From NCBI RefSeq assembly GCF_023091745.1, contig NC_068910.1:50827272-50891271 (forward strand): 64,000 bases of DNA, written 5' to 3'. Of the stretch, positions 23,714 through 36,543 are shown one piece after another. Numbering within the stretch: position 1 is the first letter of the stretch; each line of letters begins with the position of its first letter. Source of the DNA: Budorcas taxicolor. Taxonomy: Eukaryota > Chordata > Mammalia > Artiodactyla > Bovidae. Both the position numbers and the translations under genes were made by a program. A model generated the notes under the pieces. That model saw nothing but the letters and a program-made list of their open reading frames with translations. It was not told the DNA's origin and did not search any database.

Positions 23714-24729
23714 CAACCTGCTAGGCATAGAGTTTTATTTAAGGGGTAGGATGCGACTGCTACTACTGAGTGTTTGGAAAACATGGACTTAAAAGATCCT
23801 ATATCAGGCAAAAAGGAAGGGTTCATGATGTCCTTAACCATAGCTACTGGGCAGTTTGATATAAGAATAAATAGCACGGTAAACTTCAAGAGATGGATGG
23901 AAAAATCAAAAATTCCATAGCAGGACATAGAAGTCCCCTCTTGATAATAAAGACAGGAAGAACTAAAGCTAATTCAAATATTGTAATATGCATGGGAAAA
24001 CACTTGGCTTTGAAACAAATAAATTAGTTTCTAATTATGAAACCTGGCTTCTTTACAAACATTGTTTTCTCTGCTTGGAGTGAGCTATTGAGGCAATTAT
24101 GAATAAAAGTATTTTCTTATCATGGAAGAAGTGATGGCAAATTAGTTTATAAATATTTAGCAGTTATGCAGTCAAGCCAATAAAAAAGAACACATTTTAT
24201 TGTCCATCATGCTGATTAGAGTCCTGAAATAGTGTTAAAATTAGGTTATGTTTTCCTCATTGGGAACTTCAGATATGATACTGTTATGTAATCCATTTCC
24301 CTCTCAGGAGTCTAATGGGTTCAAGTCAGGTTTGAATTCGGGTTTGGTCCTTGTGAAATGAAGAGGAAATTAGAAGTCAGTCCCTGAGATCACCAAAAAT
24401 CTGATTCTGGAGCCTGGTTTACTGGAATGGCTGCCAACAGAGTCATCAACAGAAATGGATATTTGTGAAAATCAGGTTTCTCCAACTTGTGCCTGGCAGA
24501 CCCAGCTGGAAGCACGTGTGCTTGGTCCTGTTTCTCTGTGGACTGGTTTCACTGAGACCTGGAGCAGTAAAGAGCTAAATGACATTTAACCCCAATTGCG
24601 AGCATTTAATGCTCACATCATTATAGTAACAACAAAGAAATAAACTGCTACTATAAAATAAGCAGAATAAAAAAAATCTCATTTCTTGGTGAGCCTCCAC
24701 AAGTTCCTTGTAATATTTCCTTGCACCTT

Positions 24730-24737
<8 letters not shown>

Positions 24738-24805
<68 letters not shown>
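24738..24805. repeat. Compound microsatellite (GT)n(AT)n(AG)n
   Basis: Three dinucleotide tracts directly abut: GT from 24738, AT from about 24750, AG from about 24771. Probably highly polymorphic. Confidence 0.95.
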
Positions 24806-25230
24806 CTTCCCAATTTCATTTTTGGAAATGGGTTTATGATGCATTACAATTTACACAAATAAAAGTCTCAGAGAGCATTGCATCTCTAAAGCATGAAGAT
24901 AACTTATTGTTCTGGCAAATGATAAAGCTGCTTACAGTGGCAGCTTTGATTTATTGAAGCAATTCACATACACTTGGAAAGTATATAAGCTTTGCCTCTG
25001 CCCACAAAGGGCACATTTGAGCTGGGTAGGACACACCAGTGATGAATTACAGACCAGATCCAACTGAAGGCAACTGGCATATCAAATGCCTAAAGGCTCC
25101 AAATTATAGCAAGAATGTGTTTTCCATGGTAATCCCTCACATGCAGTGGCATCTATGGTAGGCAAGGAAACAAATCAGGGCCTCTCTGTTTTATTTCATG
25201 ACAGTGTTTTCTAATAACAAAGTTTCTCTT

Positions 25231-25256
25231 GTTTTTTTTTTTTTTTTTTTTTTTTA
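25231..25256. repeat. Poly(T) tract
   Basis: Uninterrupted run of about 25 T not attached to a recognised SINE. Confidence 0.9.
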
Positions 25257-25639
25257 TCAGTAGAGAGACTGGCATCCCCACACTTATCCAATATTAGTTT
25301 AGGCATGTGTGCCCTTAAAACTACAACTGGTTACCAATTGGTTCCAGAATGAAACTTGGCAGAGCCATGTACCCAAACACCCAGTTTCCTCTTTGAAGAA
25401 GAGAAACATGACTCCAGCTATATGACCCGCATTTGAAATCTAGAAAGTTAAACCGCTAAGGGGAGATCACGGGATAGAAGATTTCACCGCACTGGATCTT
25501 AGACAGTCCCCCTTCACAGGAAAGAGGTACCTGAGGATAGAAAGTCTTCAGAATCAGTGCCCATTTCTTCTGCAGGCTCAGTGAGGTCCCCAGAGTGACA
25601 TGACTCATCAGTCACTGTGACCTGGGTATCAGGCACTTA

Positions 25640-25838
25640 GTCCCCACAATCTCAGCCATCTCCTCTCATTACTGCATTAACCACGGTTGAGCCAGTGCTG
25701 GGATCCCCTTCACTTTGCAGATGAGAACACCGAGGTAGAATGGTTAAGTCGTCACCAAGGTCACACAGCTATAAAGGCTGTGTAAAGCCAGGTCATCTAA
25801 CTCCTCAGTTCGTATTTCTAACCCTTCCACTATATAGG
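25640..25838 (-). mobile_element. MIR SINE
   Basis: Reverse MIR: TTTGCAGATGAGAACACCGAGG, AAGGTCACACAGCTATAAAGG and TCTAACTCCTCAGTTCG follow the reversed core. Confidence 0.87.
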
Positions 25839-27393
25839 ACACATTACTTCTGCATCGTAATTATGGAGGCTGCTCTGTTTTAAAGGGCTAATTTTTATCT
25901 TTTCCATCTTTCTCATTTTTGATCTCAGTAGGAGGAAACTACTTACCCTCAATTAATTGAATAAGTACTGAAAGCACTTTACTTGCATTTGCATTCTCAT
26001 GTCACCCCTTTTGTTTCTTGGAATGGCTGAGCTTTGTTCCTTGGCAAGAAAGCATGCAAAATTGCACCCCAGCTGACAAGAAGGATGGGTGATTGATTTT
26101 CAGTGCACTGATGCTTCACTTAGGGAATAAAAGGAAGGAATCAGGGCAAAAGAGAACCCAGTTAACTACTTGTTACAGTGTTTCTGTACTAAAGCTTTTT
26201 CTTCTTAGCTAAGCTTCTTAGCTATCACTCAGAATCAGTCTTAGACATGTCTCTAACAAGCTCTGTTATCACTCTCTCAATCCAAGTCAGAGCAGAGGGA
26301 AAAAAAAGGAGGTGAAAGCAATCCTGCTCAGAATCTGACATTCTGACAGACATAACTCAGCAGGAAGAAGTGTAGTCTTGGGATAGGGTAAGAACAATGC
26401 TGTGTTCAGTGACTCTATTCTATTTCATCAGGTGGGAAAGTGAAATTACTTCTGCACAATTTCTATCCAAAAGTTAAAATCAGTTGCTAGAAAGGATAAT
26501 TTTCTCCCTTTTTTAAAAAGAACTAATCTAAGTATAATTTTCCCTACCCTTCAGCAATAGTACATACATGAGACAATAATGTATTTCTCATGATTTAAAA
26601 TCCTGATGCTGTGGCTTTGTATTTAGCCAACAGAAGAAAGAGAATTACTTCAGATTCTGACAAACAAAGAGGTTTTGGAAATAACAAGTGTTAAAGTTCC
26701 TTGCCATAACTTCAAAATACTTAAAAAAAAATCCACTCTTGACTCTGTAAACCTATGTTTACATGTATATGGATTTTGATCTTTCATATACAAACAAGAG
26801 AAATTAACATTCTTGTAAAAGTGGTAGAATTACATTTGTTTCTCTACAAACATTTAGAAAACTAAACTGCACATATATTATACATATTATATGTATATAT
26901 ATATGCAAACAGAAAACTAAAGCCCCATCCCCCCAACACTAAGGTCTCTCTTTTGCCCAGTAATTCTGAGTTTCTCCTGATCTCTTTTGTGGCCAAATAA
27001 AACTGTGCTTGAGAGAGTCACCTGAGTTGGGGAGGAGGGTGTAACACTTTCTGAGATCAGTTGCTGACTTCTACACACTGTGTCCTATGTTGCTATCTCC
27101 CCATGGGCAGAAGATCCAAATATACCCAAGGGGCACGCATCAGCCCTTGGAGAGACAACAAATGAGAGTCCATGGAAGACAAAAACTGCTAATCTGTTGC
27201 CACACCACTCTATGTTGGTTACATCTGTTACATTTCTAGTGCAAGCCATCAGCCTTTAAAATCAAAGCCACCATATCACAAATAAACATGTCTAAAAATG
27301 TTCTTATTTATCATGTAAAAGTATGCATATAAGACAGCTCTAATCTTTCTTGACAAGTATGTCTAAGAAGGACTCACACTATTCTTTTTCATC
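25839..27393. other. Unique AT-rich intron
   Basis: About 1.5 kb without recognised repeats apart from a TATATA run near 26876-26905. Confidence 0.55.
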
Positions 27394-27487
27394 AAACTCA
27401 GGGAGTTGGTGATGGACAGGGAGGCCTGGTGTGCTGTAGTCCATGGGGTTGCAAAGAGTCAGACACAACCAAGCAACTGAACTGAAC
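27394..27487 (+). mobile_element. BovB 3'-tail fragment followed by (TA)n
   Basis: AGGGAGTTGGTGATGGACAG to AACCAAGCAACTGAACTGAA; runs into a TATATA tract to about 27532. Confidence 0.88.
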
Positions 27488-27644
27488 TATATATATACAT
27501 ATATATAGATATAGTATATATATATATATATTTTTTAGCTTACCCACAAAAGCTAAAGCATTCACCATATTCTTTCATGGGACCAGAATAGACACTAACA
27601 TTTAATTTCCTAAAACAAGTGAATTTCTTTTAAAAATGTACCTT

Positions 27645-27911
27645 AAAAAAAAATTATTTATCTTTGGCTGCACTGGGTCTTCACTGCCGTCTGAGCTTTT
27701 CCCTAGTTGCGGCAAGCAGGGGCTATTCTGTGCTGCGGTGTGAGGGCTTCTCATTGCAGTGTCTCTTGTGGAGAAGGGCTCTAGGGCGCACAGGCTTCAG
27801 TAGTTGTGGCATACAGGCTTAGTTGCTCCACGGCAAGTGGGATCTTCCCGGACTAGGGATCACCTGTGTTGGCGGGTGGATTCTTTACAGCTGAGATACC
27901 AGGGAAGCCCT
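27645..27911 (-). mobile_element. CHR-type SINE, long form
   Basis: Reversed long CHR: GGCTGCACTGGGTCTTCACTG tail region to GAGATACCAGGGAAGCCC head. Confidence 0.92.
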
Positions 27912-28191
27912 GAAAATATACCTTTTAATTTTAATGATCCTTAGCAAATCAACCTCTTCTGAAGATCCTATTTGAACAACAGAATAGTCATTCAGAAAAT
28001 TTTACTGTTGAAGAACAATTTCTGAATGCTTCCACGGATATCAGAAAGTGAAGAAAAATTTTGAAATAATACCCCTTAGCACACACTTTCTATACTGGGA
28101 CTGGGGGTTTGCCCCTACCTAGGCCTCTGCATTGTTAGTTATGACTTCAAACTCAAGGTCAATGTACTATATTCACTTCTATCAAATGTAT

Positions 28192-28428
28192 TAGGGACTT
28201 CCCTGGTGGTCCAAGGGTTAGTAATCTGCCCTGCAATGCAGGGGACACGGGTTCGATCCCTGGTCAGGAAACTAAGCTCTCACAGGCTATGGAGCTACTA
28301 AGCCCATATAATTTAACTACTGAATCTGTGCACTGCAACAGAAGATCCCTCATGATGCAAGGATGTCCCGAGTGCCGTGTCTAAGACCCAATACAGCCAA
28401 ATAAATAAATATATAACATTTTAAAAAA
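28192..28428 (+). mobile_element. CHR-type SINE, long form
   Basis: AGGGACTTCCCTGGTGGTCC head, GGGTTCGATCCCTGG B-box, tail AGCCAAATAAATAAATAT. Confidence 0.93.
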
Positions 28429-28643
28429 ACGCATTCGATTTTATGGTGATCCCTAAAGGACTTGTGGTTGCCAAATGAGAATTGCTGGGTTGCCATTTTA
28501 ATACTGGATGCTTTCTATGTGGTTCCATCACATTCGGTAAAGCTCTCTTCCTTCATAAAGGGAAAACATGGGGAAGGAAGTCAACACCCGCCCCCTTGCT
28601 CTTCATAAGGCATGCCACTGAAAGGCAGGTGGATGCTACAAGC

Positions 28644-29111
28644 TGCTGTTCAGTTGCTAAGTCCTGTCCGACTCTGCAACCCAAAGGACAGCAGCACGCC
28701 AGGCTTCCCTGTCCTTCACCATTTCCTGGTGTTTGCTCAAACTCATATCCATTGAGTTGATGATACCATCCAACCATCTCATCCTCTTGTCCTTAATCTT
28801 TCCCAGCATCAGGGTCTTTTCCAATGAGCTTCAGCTTCAGTATCAGTCCTTCCAATGAGTATTCAGGGTTGATTTCCTTTAGGATGGACTGGTTTGGTCT
28901 CTGCGCTGTCCAAGGGACTCTCAAGAGTCTTCTCCAGCACCCCAGTTCAAAAGGATCAATTCTTTGTTGCTCAGCTTTCTTTATGGTCCAACTCTCATAT
29001 CTGTACATGATTACTGGAAAAACCATAGCTTTGACAATATGGACCTTTGTCAGCAAAGTGATATCGCTGCTTTTTAATATGCTATCTAGGTCTGTCATAG
29101 CTTTTCTTACA
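28644..29111 (-). mobile_element. BovB LINE, 5'-truncated
   Basis: Minus-strand coding remnant includes VKAMVFPVIMY and RVPWTAQRPNQSILKEI. Runs from the BovB tail at 28644 to the RT C-terminal region at about 29111. Confidence 0.94.
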
Positions 29112-29145
29112 AAGCCTTTTAAACACCATCAAGCCTTTTAAACAC
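29112..29145. repeat. Two direct 15-mers beside a truncated BovB
   Basis: AAGCCTTTTAAACAC occurs at 29112-29126 and 29131-29145 with a 4-base spacer, right at the BovB truncation point. Confidence 0.8.
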
Positions 29146-29552
29146 TGATATCAGATGCAGAACATGCAGTCGTAGGCAAGGATTTCCTCCACGGGACTGC
29201 AAGTCACACCATGTTGGTGACTCCCTGATGGGCTGTGCTGAGGCTAGGCAAGCAGACCACCTCCCACTAAGATTCCCGTTGGGATGGGTGGGAATGATGA
29301 AAGCGGAAGAATTCTTAATCAGAGTCACCAGCACATTAATACAACAAAAGTATGTCAGTTAATTCTATTAGAGAACTTTTGATAGGTTTCCTCACCCCTC
29401 ACGGTGTAATTTAAAAAAGACATACAGCACCACTAATCTTAGAACTGTGTCCCTGGGATTTTTCTTCTACCAGATCTAAGTGTTTGGGTCTCTATTTGTG
29501 TCTGCTACTGAGGCCTCTGATTCACTTCTCCAGTGATTATTTCAGAAAGATT
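29146..29552. other. Unique intronic sequence
   Basis: Nothing recognised. Confidence 0.6.
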
Positions 29553-29880
29553 TCAGGACTTCACTGGTGGTCCACTGGTTAGGAACCTGCCTGCCAATGC
29601 AGGGCACACAGGTTCACTCCCTGATCCAGGAAGATCCCACATGCTGTGGCGTCACTAAGCCCGTGAGTCACAACTATTAAGCCTGTGCTCTAGAGCTCAG
29701 ACCTGCACCTACTGAAGCCAGTGCTCCCAGAGCCCAAGTTCTGCAAGAAGAGAAGCCACTGGAATGAGGAGCCCACACACCCTGACTAGACAGTAGACCC
29801 CTCTCGCTGCAACTGGAGAAAAGTCTGAGCAGCGATGAAGACCCAGTGCAGACAAAAACAAACTAAAAGAAACCCCCATT
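29553..29880 (+). mobile_element. CHR-type SINE, longest form
   Basis: AGGACTTCACTGGTGGTCC head, several GCAACT/CTACTGAAGCC blocks and a GAAGACCCAGTGCAGAC terminus before an A-rich tail. Confidence 0.9.
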
Positions 29881-30353
29881 AATTAAAAAAAACAACAGAT
29901 TTCAGAGCACCTGGTCTGAATGAGCATAAGAATCAGTAACCATAAGAATCTGTAACATTTAGTGAAAGAAGTCCTTGAGGGATAGAGGGGAGATGACCCC
30001 TCCCTACTAGAACTGAGCAATCCTGGGAATGATGTTGTTTTAGAGTTTATTTGGCTCCAGGGGACAGTTCTGATTTTGAACTTCTGGCCATCAACACAAC
30101 ACTGAACTCAGACTTCACAAAACTTCAACAACATGCAGGTCTTTAAATCAGGGTTAAATTGGACATTTAGAACCATCTTTTCCAACATTTGGTCTTATCA
30201 TTTTAGGAAAAGTTGCCATTTGTTCATTTAAAAATATTGACTATGTGCCTGCTACGTGAGGTTTACATTGACACAACTGGTCCCCACTGGCAGTAAGAGG
30301 TCAAGGATGCTTTTCTTCTCCAGCCCTTTAGCCTTCATGAATCCAATACTGAT
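29881..30353. other. Unique intronic sequence
   Basis: Nothing recognised. Confidence 0.6.
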
Positions 30354-30540
30354 CAGGCTCAGGCGGTAAAAAATCTGCCTGCAATGCGAGAGACCTGGGT
30401 TGGGAAGATCCTCTGGAGGAGGGCATGGCAACCCACTCTAGTACTCCTGCCTGGAGAATCCCATGGACAGAGGAGCCTGGCGGCTACAGTCCATGGGGTC
30501 GCACAGAGTTGGAGACGACTGAGCGACTAAGCACGGCACA
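30354..30540 (+). mobile_element. Bov-tA SINE, 5'-truncated
   Basis: Lacks the first bases of the tRNA head, begins GGCTCAGGCGGTAAAA and ends CGACTGAGCGACTAAGCACG. Confidence 0.92.
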
Positions 30541-30869
30541 AAGAGTGAGAGAAAATGTATGAGGATCTGAAGATCCCAGACTGAGGGCTCTAATATTCTA
30601 ACAGCTGGATAGTACCACGCCTGTGGGTCACACGGGAACAGCGTTCCGTATGTGCACAGACACAGTGCCTGTTGCCAACCTCAGTGATTGAATGTGAAGA
30701 GCAAATAGGTAAATGCCGAGAAACGGTATCAGCATCTCCTGAACAGCATCACAAATGTCACTTTTACAATGTTCAAAGTATAGTCTATCTTCATTATTAA
30801 CACAAATATTTTCCATGACAGAATATCTCTGTAATTTTAACTAATTTTCTTTTTTTATCATCTACTATC

Positions 30870-30953
30870 TATCAGGTTGACCAAAAAGTTCATTTGGATT
30901 TTCCTGTAACACCTTATGGAAAAACTCAAATGAAAGTTTTGGACAACCCAATA
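30870..30953. mobile_element. Mariner-type MITE forming a hairpin
   Basis: Near-palindrome with TA at both outer ends: arms GGTTGACCAAAAAGTTCATTTG and its counterpart pair at about 27 of 30 positions around a short loop. Resembles the ruminant Mariner MITE family that gave rise to the miR-2284/2285 microRNAs. Expression of this copy is unknown. Confidence 0.8.
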
Positions 30954-31552
30954 TCTATCCATCTATCTGCTTATTTAAATTTTTATTTTATACTGGAATA
31001 TAGTTATTTCTCTGTAATTACAGTTTAAAATAGGTGAAGAGATAATTACTGGAAAAATTTATGTGGAATAATAATGATGTATTCCATATGTGTGTACATG
31101 TGGGTGGTGAGTGTGTCTGTGCGTAGCTGTTAATAGTTTTTGATTTGCATGTTGAGGACACTGTGTTATTTAAACATGTTATAAAATCACAACAGATCTG
31201 AGCAGATGCCTGGGTGGGGGTGCAAGTGGCTTCCTTGTGGGATGACACCAGGCCTGTGTCTCCAAATATCACTGAATTTCTGCCTGGTTTTATTAGGGGC
31301 TCAATGAATAAATGCCTGATTACAAAACCACTTGGAAATTAACAAAACTCATGATATACCTGAACAAACTTGTTGGTCATTAACATCATTGGTGGCTGCA
31401 GTGCTAATCTTTCCAGGCTCTACATACTGGAAATTCACAGTATTCTAGTTTCTACTTTCCACCATTTAATAATAAAAAGTCATACTAGTTCTTAATTCTA
31501 CCTAGGTTTCCCTCAGAGAAGATTAAAATATGCTCCACAAAGACATATTAGA
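30954..31552. other. Unique AT-rich intronic sequence
   Basis: Nothing recognised apart from a weak L1-like ATACTGGAATATAGTT string near 30990. Confidence 0.55.
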
Positions 31553-31713
31553 GGGACTTCCCTGAAGCTCCAGTGGCTAAAACTCTGAGTTTCCAATGCA
31601 GTGGGCCTGGGTTTGATCCCTAGTCAGGGGACTAGGGATCCCACATGCCACAGCTAAAGATCCTGCATACCACAGTTGAGACCCAGTACAGCCAAATAAA
31701 TAAATTAAAAAAA
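31553..31713 (+). mobile_element. CHR-type SINE
   Basis: GAGGGACTTCCCTGAAGCTCC head; tail AGCCAAATAAATAAATTAAA. Confidence 0.9.
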
Positions 31714-31949
31714 ATCCCAATAAACAGACTAGAACACTAACTCTGCTGACAATCTTGATGGGCTACCTCCATGGACACCAAGGAGGAGAAGGAGGAGGTG
31801 CAGAGGGCTGTTGCCCAATAGGAAGTTCCTGGGTTCATGGGAGCAGTGACTGTATAACTGTATCCTATTATTGTATTAAAAAAAAAAAAACACTCAGGAA
31901 GGCACAGAGGTCACGTGACTAGTTTATAAGTAGCTTTGCCTTATAAGCA

Positions 31950-32300
31950 GTCAGGGGGGAAGGGATATTTGTATATATCTTCCCTGGTGGCTAAGATGGT
32001 AAAGAATCTGCCAGCAATGCAGGAGACCTGGGCTCAAGCCCTAGGTGGGGAAGATCCCCTGGAGAAGCAAATGCCTATCCACTCCAGTATTCTTTCCTGG
32101 AGAATTCCATGGGCAAAGGAGTCTGGCGGGCTACAGTTTATGGGGTTGCAAAGGGTCAGACACAACTGAGCGACTAACACTTTCACTTTCAGCATACACG
32201 TATGGTCCACGGGCTGATTGACTTTGTCGTGCAGCAGAGTCTGACACACTGACACAGCATTATAAAGCAGTTATACTCCAGTTTAAAAAGGTAAAAACAA
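31950..32300 (+). mobile_element. L1 3' end split by a Bov-tA
   Basis: Short L1 3'UTR remnants at about 31950-31976 and 32191-32300. GGCTGATTGACTTTGTCGTG and AAGCAGTTATACTCCAG are the L1 terminal bases. Confidence 0.65.
31977..32190 (+). mobile_element. Bov-tA SINE
   Basis: Head CTTCCCTGGTGGCTAAGATG, junction GGGGAAGATCCCCTGGAGAAG, tail CAACTGAGCGACTAACACTTTCAC. Confidence 0.94.
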
Positions 32301-33794
32301 AAAAGAAAATGCTGGTCACTTTGTCATGCACCTTGCTTACTCTAACCTCTTCATCTTAATAATCATCTCTGAACACATCCCTCAATCTAGAGAAAGCCCT
32401 CGTATGCTGCATCTGACAGGATTTTTGACAACGCAGACATCTTGGAAGATATGGGTGGAAATCTCCCCCAGTTTGAACCCGACGGTATTCCTGCTCATGA
32501 GGATTGTTTAGAACATAGACAAGGAAATAAACATCAGAGGAATTCTTAATGTAGATTAACTTTAGGGCAACTGTTCTTAAAGATTAATGGCCTATTAATT
32601 GCTTGAGAATGCATTTTGCAAAAGCTGATCTGTCTGAGCTTTAGAATCAGTAGCACTTAGCTAAAATTAAAAAAAAAAAAGCTTTTGAAGAAACATACCC
32701 TCTCTACAAAAGCAGAGTATTCCTGGGGGAGAGGTGGTACCCAGCCTGCAGTAACTCAGGAAAATCCAGTTATCTGTACTTTTGATAAGCTCCCCTCCCC
32801 ATTCTAATGCAGAGGGACCATCTCCTGAGACACAGTGATTTAGGAATGATGAACGCGCCTTTTTCCAATGGATAATTCCCAACATATCAACACCTCTCCT
32901 GAAGAAGAATCTAATAGCCCAGTTCCATGATGGGGTCTTTAGAATCTTTAAAGTTTCAAATTGCTTTCACAATGCTTCCGAATCTTTCCAGGTACATAAT
33001 AGCATCCTAATAAATCAAAGAAATTCATCTCAAGCCCCTTGAAGAGAAGGAGACATCAAATTCCCAGCTGATTTATTTTTCTACTTCCTGCTTCAACTTG
33101 CATGCCTGTTAGCTCCCAAAATAAAGCCATCTGCAGTGATTTCACAGAGGTTCTGGTTTGCCTGGAGCCTCTTACATCCCCTCCACCCAACAGGGGCTTC
33201 TGCTGCAAACGTAGCAGAAAGAGCCAGATGGTGAATGTCTTGTACAAGCACTGGCTGTCACCACCAGGCAAATGGACAGGATTCAAGTAGCCGGTCTTCC
33301 CGACAGTCCTGTGGACCCTGGGGGCCCAGTGTGAGCTGGGACAGGAAGAGAGCTCGTGGGATGCTGCGAGCGGGCGTTACTGATTCACATCATTTACAGT
33401 CAGTTACTGTCACCACAAACCAACAACAAACACAACAACAACAAAGGAGGGAAAAAGAAAAAGAAAGCTTTTGGTGTCTTTTTAACTCTGTGTTTCACAG
33501 CCTCTTGAATAAACCCTGGCATATCCTCTCGGGTTTTTTAATCTCTATATATCAATATGCACAGGGACAATGTGATGTTTAATACATGCCCTCTAGTTCC
33601 AGAAGGTATAATGTAGTTCCTGCAACATTAAAGGAGCTCCAAATGGGAAGTAACACATGATCACTGTTTTTGTTCTGGTTAATTCTAGCCGGTGACGGGG
33701 AAAACGATCCGGTATGTTAGTGCTTATTGACAGTGTTCTGAGAACTCCTTGGAAAAACGCACTCATTTTCTACACTTGCTGTGTTCTTGTTTTA
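32301..33794. other. Unique intronic sequence
   Basis: About 1.5 kb with only the (CAA)n tract; no gene recognised. Confidence 0.55.
33411..33446. repeat. (CAA)n-like tract
   Basis: Imperfect ACAACA repeats; unique flanks. Confidence 0.75.
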
Positions 33795-33908
33795 TTTTGG
33801 CAGCACCACGCGGCATGGAGGATCTTAGTTCCTGGCCCAGGGATTGAACCTGCACCCCTTGCAGTAGGGGCACAGAGTCTTAACCGCTGGATCGCCAGGG
33901 AAGTCCCT
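33795..33908 (-). mobile_element. CHR-type SINE, short
   Basis: Reverse: GGATTGAACCTGCACCCC and CTGGATCGCCAGGGAAGTCCC. Confidence 0.9.
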
Positions 33909-34059
33909 GCACTTAGTATCTTTTTTTCAATCCTTCACTTTAGAAAGAATGGGCAGATTTCTGCAAGGAGAGAGACTTCAGAAGAAACCAACTTGTCAAA
34001 AACTTGACCTTGCACTTCCAGCCTCTAGAAAGGGAGAAGTAAATTCCAGTTCTTTATGG

Positions 34060-34191
34060 TACACAGACACACAGACACACACACACACACACATACACAC
34101 ACACAACACACTCAACACACAACATACACACACACCACACACACACACGGCAGATACTAATTCTCTCTCTCTCTCTTTTTTTTTTTTTTTG
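34060..34191. repeat. Interrupted (CA)n, then (CT)n and poly(T)
   Basis: (CA)n with several one-base interruptions to about 34148, then (TC)n at about 34163 and T14. Confidence 0.93.
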
Positions 34192-35845
34192 CTACTTGTG
34201 CTGAATACTTGTTCCTGAATAAGAGACAATAAATCTCTTGGCAAACACTTACATTCCTGAAGTTCCAAACTGAACAGGTGGTTCAATTACCTGGAAAAAG
34301 AAGCCAAAGGCCGCAACACACTAAATATCCTTCTACAGCTGACAAACTCAGCAGCCCCAGAATTTAGAAATCAGCAATTACATGTACGTACTCTCCATCA
34401 TTGTTCTGAGGAAGGAAAAACACAGCGAAGAGGGAAGGAGTGGGTTAGGGAGACGGTGAGTTTGGAACGTAGGCTGATATGGGATTATTGACTTCCTGGG
34501 ACACTGAGAGAGCTTAGGACTGAAAATCACATCAGCTGGTTCCCATACCTACTGAATGATGTCCCTGGAATCAGACTTCCTAGGTTCATCTACCTATTGA
34601 TACAAATTCACATGCCAGTATTTGTCTTGCCATTTTTAACACAGGGAGAAAAACATTTTGAGCTCATAGGAACTTTTTTAGAAGCATACTTAGTATGTCA
34701 TAAGTTCTGCCAAATTAATACAATAATTTTCACACCAGCCATCATATCCTGCCAGAATTTATAAAGAAACCTATCATGCAAATTCATAATTGAAAATAAA
34801 TGTAAAGATAAGTGTTACCAGTCATTTAAATTCAGTTTATATGGATGAACACATTCATGTATGTGGGCACACACATACAAACATACACACAAACTCCTTA
34901 AAAGCCCATTTCCTTTTCTCTGTTTGCATTTCTAGAAAATACCAGCTAAGGGCAATAATGAAACAATTCCCATTCACAGATGAACTATTTTCATTAATGG
35001 GAAGAGCGAGCACGTGACTGGTAGTGGGGGTCAATGGCTGAACATGTGGAGGAGTGCAAGGAGTCTTGTCTCAAGTTTAGTTTCTTTGCCTGACGAACAG
35101 CAGTGCCAAGGGGCCCCAAGGAAGGAGGTAGGGAGCACATGCTTTTTCCCCCAGGTTCTAGTTGCCAAGGAAACTGTCTCCTTTGTGTGGCACATCCCAG
35201 AGATGCTCGAGGTTGACTCCAACCCTGGAGTATGTGAGCTCCTTGAATTGTGTCATTTTAACAATGGGAAATTAAAAAGACAAGATTGCTTGACAGAAGG
35301 TAGAGAAATACCCTGAAATTTCTGTGAAGCCCTCCCTGTCTGGGGAGAGAAGAGCAAAGCCAATAAAAACAGTCTGTTTTGAAATAGTCCTGGGATGTGG
35401 AATTTTAAAAATAGATAGATAAGAGAGACATTTGAAGGCTTTAATTCCCCCATTACGTATGCTTTCATATTTAATTTCATTTATTATTATTTTTTAATTG
35501 GAGAGGAAATGAGAAGTGCAAGAACCATTCTGGGAAATAGTCCATGTTGTAACTGTTGTTACTATGAAAGATATTTTGGGATGTTTGGGGTTCTCTTGGG
35601 TGTTCCCAGGTGACTAAGGCAAGGCTGGACCTACAAGGTTGGAAGCAGGATGATTCATTATTGCTATCAAAATCATGCCACACACCACACTATTATAATT
35701 AAATTTTAAATATTCATTTGTTTGCTGCCAGTGTGTACAACTATAATTACTTCCTGTATTGTATCCGTAGTTTGCAACAATGTTAAACTCACTCACTAGC
35801 TCTAGTTTGTAGACTGTCTTGAATTTTTTATTTAAACATGCATGC
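34192..35845. other. Unique intronic sequence
   Basis: No confident repeat; a short MIR-like string near 34560-34600 is too weak to call. Confidence 0.55.
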
Positions 35846-36024
35846 CAGGACTTCCCTGGTGCTCCAAGGGATAAGAATTCACCTTCCAATGCAGAGGACT
35901 CAGGTATGATTCCTGGTCAAGGAACAAATTTTCCACACACCACAGAGCTTAAGTCCGAGCAACACAACTATGGAGCCCACACACCATAACTAAGATCTGA
36001 CGTAGCCAAAAAATAAAACATTAA
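35846..36024 (+). mobile_element. CHR-type SINE
   Basis: AGGACTTCCCTGGTGCTCC head; GACGTAGCCAAAAAATAAAAC end. Confidence 0.9.
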
Positions 36025-36539
36025 AAAAAACAGCAAATGTGCATGTCCATCTGCAAATACCATTTTGCACAGAAATACAGTGTTGCAGAACTGAATATAG
36101 TGTTGTAGAACTGAGAATCAGTCTACATGCAAGTAAAACAATAAGGTGTTTTCAGTAAATAAAAATGCAGTATTAAGAAACTGCCATGATCTATGATTAT
36201 TTGCCTATATACAACAAGCGTATGCATAAGTTCAAAGGCACAAAAAGAGAGGCAAAAAAAAAAAAACAAAAAAAAAAACCTGTTCTGTTAGCAAGGAGTT
36301 TTTGTGTTTTTCAAAAAATTCTTTTGCTATAAGTACTGTGCTGTTTTTACAGTTTATAAAAAGTTATACGTTCTAAATAAAATGACAAAAATTACCTCTA
36401 GGACTGAAAATTGCCACAATTTTCAGCTAGACAGGAGCTTAACTCTTTGATTTATCTTTTGTCCTTGGATTGTTCTTTTTGACTAGCTTCCCAGTAAAAA
36501 CAGAGCCTTTCCTCCAAGACAGACCTAGTTGGTATCAAC
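36025..36539. other. Unique AT-rich sequence with an A-rich tract
   Basis: Interrupted A run at about 36254-36280. Confidence 0.6.
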
Positions 36540-36543
36540 TGAG

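Larger units (their letters stand above)
23714..25639. other. Unique AT-rich intron around a compound microsatellite
   Basis: No transposon recognised in about 1.9 kb apart from the simple repeats, one of the cleaner stretches of the window. Confidence 0.55.
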
